From assembly GCA_902780025.1 (NCBI GenBank), contig CACZDV010000012.1, positions 1 through 61,403 of the forward strand: a stretch of 61,403 nucleotides of DNA, in the 5' to 3' direction. Of the stretch, positions 56,440 through 61,403 are shown piece after piece (the first letter of the stretch is position 1; every line of letters begins with the position of its first letter). Made by a program: the position numbers and the translations under genes. The stretch comes from an uncultured Prevotellaceae bacterium. GTDB taxonomy: Bacteria > Bacteroidota > Bacteroidia > Bacteroidales > Bacteroidaceae. The notes under the pieces were generated by a model, which worked only from the letters and a program-made list of their open reading frames with translations, had not been told where the DNA came from and made no database searches.

Positions 56440-58494
56440 ATGAAGCTGAATAACCCAACACTGATGACATTGCTGTTGACGACAGCACTCACCTTTTCTT
56501 TCGTGGCTTGCGGTGATGATGATCCGAAGCCAGAACCGACTCCCACGCCAACTCCGGTTGATACCACTTCAACGGAAAAGCCCGACACCACCAGCCAGGA
56601 GCCTGTAGTAGAGGCGGCCATAGGATGGCCCGGCAACTACGGCGGCGTGATGTTACAAGCCTTCTACTGGGACTCGTTCGACGATTCACAGTGGGCGACA
56701 CTTGAGGAACAGGCTGACGAACTCAAGGGAACCTTCGACTTAGTATGGCTACCGCAGAGTGGCTACTGTGGCGGCACATCGATGGGCTACGACGACCTGT
56801 GGTGGTTCGAAAACTACAACAGCTCGTTCGGCAACGAGCAGCAACTGCGTTCGCTGATAGCTACGTTCAAGCAAAACGACATCAAGACCATCGCCGACGT
56901 GGTCATCAACCACCGACGCAACGTCTCTAACTGGGTGGACTTCCCCAAAGAGACCTACAAGGGTGTGACCTATGAGATGAAGTCGACAGACATCGTTGCC
57001 AATGACGATGGCGGAAAGACCAAACAGTGGGCCACACAGAATGGTTTCGAGCTGTCGAAGAACAACGATTCAGGCGAGGGATGGGACGGTATGCGCGATC
57101 TGGACCACCGAAGCGAGAACGTTCAGACCATTGTCAAGGCCTATCTCGACTTCCTGAAGAACGACTTGGGCTATGCCGGTTTCCGCTACGATATGGTGAA
57201 GGGCTATTCGGCCTCGTTCACGGGACTCTACAACGCCTCGTCGCTGCCAGAGTTTAGTGTTGGCGAATGCTGGGACGGCACGAGCACCATCAAGAACTGG
57301 ATTGAGGGCACCAAGCAGAATGGGCAGATACAGAGTGCCGCTTTTGACTTCCAGTTCCGCTACACGGTGCGCAACGCCATGAACAGCAGCACCTACTATC
57401 GGTTAGGTCAACAGAACGACGGTCACTGGCCGTTGGTCAGCAGCAATCAAGATGGTGGCAAGTATCGTCGCTATGCCGTTACCTTCGTTGAGAACCACGA
57501 TACGGAGAAACGCTCAAATGCTGAACAAGACCCGCTGAAGAAGGACACATTGGCTGCCAACGCCTACCTACTGGCTATGCCGGGAACGCCCTGCGTGTTC
57601 TTTAAGCACTGGCTGGCATACCCCAGCGAGATTAAGGCGATGGTTGCCGCCCGCAAAACGGCTGGTATCACCAATGAGAGCACCTACAAGAACGTGCGCT
57701 CAATGGCAAACTGCTACATCAACCAGATAACAACTGGCAGCGAAGACCGCCTAATAGTGGCCCTTGGCGACATCAGCGGCAACGAAGCTTTCATCGATGC
57801 CAACAAATGGGCGAAAGTGTTATCGGGCTATCACTACGCCTACTACCTGCCCAAGTCGATGGAAACGGCATACGCAGACCTGCCGTCAGGCACCTATCAG
57901 GGAACACAGCAGGTGCGCCTCTCGGCTGTCACCACAGCAAGTGATGCCTGGCTCGTCTGTACCACCGACGGCAACGAGCCCACGACAGCCTACCCTGCTG
58001 TCGCATCGGGCTACACCCTCACCCTGCCTGTGGGCACCACAACGCTAAAGGTGGGTCTGCTGTCGGGAGGCAAAATCACTTCTGTCATCACGCGCACGTA
58101 TATTATTAAGGAGAAAGAGAGCGAGAAGCCCGTCGAGATACCGTCGTTCTGCGTCGTCAACACGGGCGAGACCTGTGCTTTCTTCGAGGCACCGGCCACA
58201 TGGTCGCAGGCCATCAAGTGCTGGGCGTGGAGCGATTCGCCTGCCGAGAACTTCACCTCGGCTACTGGCACATGGCCTGGCATCGACTGCAAGCAAATTG
58301 GCACAGCCGTCACAGGCAACAAGGTATGGAAGTGGACTTGGGACGGCACCAAGCAGAACAAAAGTGCCGCCAAGCAACCGCAGAAGATTATCTTCAGCAG
58401 TAACGGATCACCGCAGACCGATGATCTGGAATTCAAGAACGGTGGCTATTATACCAAAGACGGCTTGAAGGGTGTTGTCAGCGCCGGACAATAG
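56440..58494 (+). CDS. Alpha-amylase lipoprotein (GH13) with C-terminal starch-binding module
   Basis: A 684-residue lipoprotein with lipobox FVAC (Cys25), a Pro/Thr-rich linker (about 30-55) and a GH13 barrel. Catalytic residues are Asp251 (GFRYDMVKGY, nucleophile), Glu276 (VGECWDG) and Asp354 (VENHDTE). A C-terminal segment from about 565 (CVVNTGETCAFFEAPATWSQ, KCWAWSDSP, WKWTWDG) resembles a CBM26-type starch-binding module. It would cut starch at the cell surface and occupies the place of SusG, though without SusG's inserted CBM58. The start at 56440 is set by the -7 box. Its stop overlaps the convergent glycosyltransferase gene by 17 bp. Confidence 0.93.
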   Translation: MKLNNPTLMTLLLTTALTFSFVACGDDDPKPEPTPTPTPVDTTSTEKPDTTSQEPVVEAAIGWPGNYGGVMLQAFYWDSFDDSQWATLEEQADELKGTFDLVWLPQSGYCGGTSMGYDDLWWFENYNSSFGNEQQLRSLIATFKQNDIKTIADVVINHRRNVSNWVDFPKETYKGVTYEMKSTDIVANDDGGKTKQWATQNGFELSKNNDSGEGWDGMRDLDHRSENVQTIVKAYLDFLKNDLGYAGFRYDMVKGYSASFTGLYNASSLPEFSVGECWDGTSTIKNWIEGTKQNGQIQSAAFDFQFRYTVRNAMNSSTYYRLGQQNDGHWPLVSSNQDGGKYRRYAVTFVENHDTEKRSNAEQDPLKKDTLAANAYLLAMPGTPCVFFKHWLAYPSEIKAMVAARKTAGITNESTYKNVRSMANCYINQITTGSEDRLIVALGDISGNEAFIDANKWAKVLSGYHYAYYLPKSMETAYADLPSGTYQGTQQVRLSAVTTASDAWLVCTTDGNEPTTAYPAVASGYTLTLPVGTTTLKVGLLSGGKITSVITRTYIIKEKESEKPVEIPSFCVVNTGETCAFFEAPATWSQAIKCWAWSDSPAENFTSATGTWPGIDCKQIGTAVTGNKVWKWTWDGTKQNKSAAKQPQKIIFSSNGSPQTDDLEFKNGGYYTKDGLKGVVSAGQ

Positions 58495-59266
58495 CCCTGA
58501 CAACAAACCAGCAATGTAACAAGAAGGTCTGGATGACGCCGTAATGGCGTTGCATTACAAGGTATCGCTCACGGAGCGATGCCTTGTGGTTTTTAGTGGT
58601 CTGCCCTTCCTCCATATAGTTGGCCACCACTATACCTATATTATATAGAGGCAATCCCATGCGCTCAGTCTCACGCATCACCCGGATGCACCAATCTACA
58701 TCAGCCGAGAAGCGGTAGCGAGTGTCGTATTGCAGGTTCTTGGCAATGTCGGTACGGGCATAGAAAGCCTGATGACAGACCAACATTCCCTGACGGAATG
58801 AGCGCCACGTCAGCTTGGCAGGCGGTTGCAGGCGTCGCGGATGCAGATAGTGGCCGTCACCGTCAACCACATCAGTATTGCCATAGAGCACACCTGGCAA
58901 CTCGGCTGTCGGCAGTTCAGTCAGCTTACAACGGTGTACCACTTGCTCCAGCGTGTCAGCCTGTGGGAAGCTGTCACCCGCATTCATAAAGACGATATAG
59001 TCGCCCGAGGCCTGCGTCAGACCTTTGTTCATGGCATCATAGATACCGTGGTCAGGCTCTGACTGGATGATGACCTTATGTTCCGTCTCCGACTCATCGC
59101 TTTTCTGCTTATAGGCTTCTACCAACGCCAATGTACGATCTTTTGAAGCCCCATCAATAATCAGGTGCTCCACTCCCTTATAGGTCTGGGCGAACACGCT
59201 GTCAAGCGTCCGCTGCAGAACAGCCTCAGCGTTGTAGGTAATGGTGACGACCGTGAACCGTATCAT
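58478..59266 (-). CDS. Family 2 glycosyltransferase
   Basis: A 262-residue cytoplasmic GT-A fold enzyme. The N-terminal FTVVTITYNAEAVLQRTLDSV and the EHLIIDGASKDRTLALVEAY nucleotide-binding region are typical. YIVFMNAGDSF supplies the acidic metal-binding site, here Asn-Ala-Gly-Asp rather than the more common Asp-x-Asp. It resembles the WcaE-like exopolysaccharide transferases. Donor and acceptor sugars cannot be told from sequence. The ATGA overlap with the upstream GT4 gene shows translational coupling. The 3' end overlaps the convergent amylase gene. Confidence 0.9.
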   Translation of the reverse strand: MIRFTVVTITYNAEAVLQRTLDSVFAQTYKGVEHLIIDGASKDRTLALVEAYKQKSDESETEHKVIIQSEPDHGIYDAMNKGLTQASGDYIVFMNAGDSFPQADTLEQVVHRCKLTELPTAELPGVLYGNTDVVDGDGHYLHPRRLQPPAKLTWRSFRQGMLVCHQAFYARTDIAKNLQYDTRYRFSADVDWCIRVMRETERMGLPLYNIGIVVANYMEEGQTTKNHKASLRERYLVMQRHYGVIQTFLLHCWFVVRAIVRR

Positions 59267-60537
59267 AGCTTATAGCCTTTCTGCGCGATGGCCTCGTTAT
59301 AGACTTCTGTGTACTTCAGGGCCACACTCTGCTGGGAATAGCATCGGTTGACTTTGGAAACGGCGGCTTTACTAAGGGCTTTGCCATCAGCCTCGCAGAG
59401 CACCCAATGAAGGCCTCGTGCCAAATCCTCGGCATCGCGGTAAGCAGCCACATAGCCATTCTTCTGATGGTCTATCATCTCAGGGATGCCCCCAACCTTA
59501 AATCCGACACACGGGACACCGCATGCCATTGCCTCCATAATGGTATTGGGAAGATTCTCAGACAATGACGGCAGAACAAATACGTCGGCAGCATTATAGA
59601 CATCCACAATGCGCCGCTCGTCATTGACATAACCTAACGGGAATGCCTGAAAAGGAAGGGTTTCCGTCACCTCCTCACTATGCCCGCCCAGTATGGTCAC
59701 ACACGTCCGCTGAGTCATTTCCGGATGCTCGGCAGCCAACTGCCGACATGCCTCCGTCAAATAATCCATACCCTTATAGCGGTTGGTTGCACGCTGTGAG
59801 ACGAAAAGAACTACCTGCTTGTCGGCAGGTAAGTGAAGACGCCTGCGAGCCTCCAATTTATCTGTCACCTTATATATATGTGTATCCAATGGATTAGGAA
59901 TATTCGTCACCTTCTGATTCTGAAGCAGAGCACTCTGACGAGCCTCTGACTCCAACCAACGACTACAGGCCACAAAAATAATGCTCTGTCCTGACAATAC
60001 TCCCAATTTGCGGCGTCCTATCTGGGTTGACAGGTCGTTGGAAGAACCTCCGCCAGGCAGATACCTACAGTGGTGACAGCCTGTCTTGAACTGCATACAA
60101 TCCAAAGTCAAATGACAGATAGCCGTAGCTGGCCAGATATCATGCATCGTCCAGACGACAGGTTTGCCAGAACGCAGGATCTTACGAATGCCACTCAACG
60201 ACAACATTCCCTGATTAATCCAATGCAGATGGATGACATCAGCCTCCTTGAACTCTGGCAGACGGGTGATATCTGTCCCGGCATTGGCAATATCTATCTC
60301 AAACAAGTGCTTCCGTGAACAATGTTGGTACATATAAATGACAAGACGTTCCCACAGGAAACACCATTGCTGCCACCATTTTCCTTTCAGTCCTACAACC
60401 GTCAGCGAGTCTGTTTCCTTATCACGAACCAACATCTTGGCCTTCACGCCATGACCGTTCAAAGCCTCCATCAGCCGACGTGCCGCCACAGCAGCACCAC
60501 CGGTACGTTCACTTGTATTGACGATAAGAACCCTCAT
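59263..60537 (-). CDS. Family 4 (GT-B) glycosyltransferase
   Basis: A 424-residue GT-B enzyme: N-terminal acceptor domain beginning RVLIVNTSERTGGAAVAARR with HLHWINQG and WTMHDIWPATAICH, and C-terminal nucleotide-sugar domain with VLPSLSENLPNTIMEAMACG, containing the E-x7-E motif. HDIW-type proteins act in cell-surface polysaccharide or glycan assembly. A cysteine cluster (CHLTLDCMQFKTGCHHC) at about 143-159 is shared by a subset of such transferases. It is flanked by 4-bp overlaps with both neighbours, giving a tight three-gene operon. Confidence 0.9.
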   Translation of the reverse strand: MRVLIVNTSERTGGAAVAARRLMEALNGHGVKAKMLVRDKETDSLTVVGLKGKWWQQWCFLWERLVIYMYQHCSRKHLFEIDIANAGTDITRLPEFKEADVIHLHWINQGMLSLSGIRKILRSGKPVVWTMHDIWPATAICHLTLDCMQFKTGCHHCRYLPGGGSSNDLSTQIGRRKLGVLSGQSIIFVACSRWLESEARQSALLQNQKVTNIPNPLDTHIYKVTDKLEARRRLHLPADKQVVLFVSQRATNRYKGMDYLTEACRQLAAEHPEMTQRTCVTILGGHSEEVTETLPFQAFPLGYVNDERRIVDVYNAADVFVLPSLSENLPNTIMEAMACGVPCVGFKVGGIPEMIDHQKNGYVAAYRDAEDLARGLHWVLCEADGKALSKAAVSKVNRCYSQQSVALKYTEVYNEAIAQKGYKL

Positions 60538-61112
60538 GCTTCCTTTGCCTTCTTGCGAGCCTCGCGTTCCTTCTCTTTCTGGGCCTTACGGGCTTCCTTC
60601 TCCTTGCGCTTCTGTTCTTTGGCAAGTTCCTTTTCGCGACGTTTCTGCTCTTTTTCCAGCTCTTTCTCCCGCTTGCGCTGCTCCTTCTGCAGTTTCTTCA
60701 GCTCACGGGCATTCATCTTAGCAGCCTCCTTTTCGTTGGCAGCCTCCTCCTTGGCCTTCAACGACTCCTCCAACTTCTCACGGAGCATCTCCTTGTCAAA
60801 GGTGAAGACGTGGCCAAACATTCCGAGAGACAACATCTGTTCTTCTCCCTTCAGCCGGACGTATGTAGTATTGAGCACCAGGTAGTCATGCATTTTCAGT
60901 TTGGAGTTCAATGCCAGTTCAATGGTCTTCACCACTACGTTCTGTCCCAGATTAGACAAAACATTATCTCCGAACTTGTCCTCGACCTCCTCTTCCACAA
61001 ACTCCTTAACGGCCTCCATCATGGCCTCCTTATGTGCCTGCTTGTCGGGAACAGTCATTTTCATCAATACTGCCACCAACAATACGATAACTATCGCCAA
61101 TAATTTCTTCAT
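60534..61112 (-). CDS. Membrane-anchored protein with highly charged C-terminal helix (DUF4359-like)
   Basis: A 192-residue protein: one N-terminal hydrophobic segment (LLAIVIVLLVAVLMKM, about 4-19), a compact domain at about 25-115 (NVVVKTIELALNSKLKMHDYLV, MLSLGMFGHVFTFD), then an extreme Lys/Glu/Arg-rich helix of about 75 residues with EKEQKRKEKE-type repeats. The N-terminal part looks like the DUF4359 family, of unknown function. It is first gene of the operon with two glycosyltransferases (4-bp overlap). A structural or scaffolding role at the membrane is only a guess. Confidence 0.7.
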   Translation of the reverse strand: MKKLLAIVIVLLVAVLMKMTVPDKQAHKEAMMEAVKEFVEEEVEDKFGDNVLSNLGQNVVVKTIELALNSKLKMHDYLVLNTTYVRLKGEEQMLSLGMFGHVFTFDKEMLREKLEESLKAKEEAANEKEAAKMNARELKKLQKEQRKREKELEKEQKRREKELAKEQKRKEKEARKAQKEKEREARKKAKEA

Positions 61113-61140
61113 CTTCAGTAATGGTTTGATTTACGGTCTG

Positions 61141-61148
61141 CAAAGTTA
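61141..61148 (-). promoter_or_regulatory. Promoter of the glycosyltransferase operon
   Basis: On the minus strand, TAACTTTG (61148-61141) lies 28 bp before the start at 61112. TTTG at 61169-61166 is 17 bp further upstream, slightly shorter than the usual spacing. Confidence 0.7.
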
Positions 61149-61264
61149 AGGAAAAAAAACGAGAACAAATGTAATTCTAAGGGAATAATTCGCTGTTTGC
61201 GCACACAAAGCGTTGATTTACGTCAAGAGAAACGGCTTTTTATACACTTTCCATGCTAAAAGTC

Positions 61265-61295
61265 TTGCGTAGATGAAAAAAACGCCGTACCTTTG
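61265..61295 (+). promoter_or_regulatory. Promoter reading out of the window
   Basis: TTG (61265-61267), exactly 20 bp, then TACCTTTG (61288-61295) is the same strong arrangement as at 8477-8507. It reads rightwards, and no start codon with a coding frame follows before the window ends, so a leader of at least 100 nt is implied. The leader has repeated TTTTAGGTT units (61326-61362). Confidence 0.7.
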
Positions 61296-61403
61296 CATCG
61301 TCAAAAGACAAAAGGTTAATAGATTGTTTTAGGTTAGTAGTAATATTTATAGTTTTAGGTTTTTAGTTATTGGTAAAAGAAAGTTTTCAACTGTAGGATA
61401 ACA

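Overview
The window looks like a chromosomal segment of a Prevotella/Segatella-type bacterium (Bacteroidota). It opens with the 5' end of a 16S rRNA gene whose sequence fits that group. It contains three SusC/SusD pairs. Nearly every transcription unit is preceded by the Bacteroidota -7 box TAnnTTTG, several with a TTG/TTTG element 20 bp upstream. Many lipoproteins carry a lipobox, and three large secreted proteins end in type-A-sorting-like C-termini.

Layout. 1-1.4 kb: 16S 5' end with its promoter and leader on the minus strand, then an OmpA-family lipoprotein. 1.5-8.4 kb: plus-strand housekeeping genes, an M1-type metallopeptidase, purL, and a split chromate-transporter pair. 8.5-12.4 kb: a large secreted protein and a GH43 enzyme, ending at a strong bidirectional terminator. 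12.4-29.8 kb: a seven-gene minus-strand operon of two SusC/SusD pairs and three fasciclin-domain (FAS1) lipoproteins, with no carbohydrate enzyme and no regulator. 30-34.1 kb: a very large secreted multi-domain protein.

34.6-58.5 kb is a starch/maltodextrin utilization region built differently from the classical Bacteroides sus locus. The minus strand carries neopullulanase (SusA-like), type I pullulanase, a secreted jelly-roll-type protein, GH97 alpha-glucosidase (SusB-like), 4-alpha-glucanotransferase, an SLC45-like MFS sugar transporter and a LacI-family regulator. The plus strand carries SusC, SusD, a SusE-like and a SusF-like starch-binding lipoprotein, and a GH13 alpha-amylase lipoprotein. 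In the inferred pathway, surface amylase and SusC-F capture starch, secreted GH13/GH97 enzymes degrade it, the MFS protein imports maltose/maltodextrin, and MalQ processes it inside. Operators of the form GCAAACGTTTGC lie upstream of susC, malQ and the amylase gene. In all three cases the operator centre is 61.5-62.5 bp from the -7 box, which suggests an activating LacI-family regulator.

58.5-61.1 kb: a translationally coupled minus-strand operon of a membrane-anchored charged protein and two glycosyltransferases. The last 290 bp hold two divergent promoters, one reading out of the window.

The most unusual DNA is non-coding or parasitic. Two intergenic elements share the motif AAAGGTGGC and a pair of palindromes 65-66 bp apart; the palindromes match within each element but differ between elements. 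Two GC-rich palindromic elements are inserted in frame into the neopullulanase and pullulanase genes. Short tandem repeats sit in spacers and have been recruited into signal peptides.
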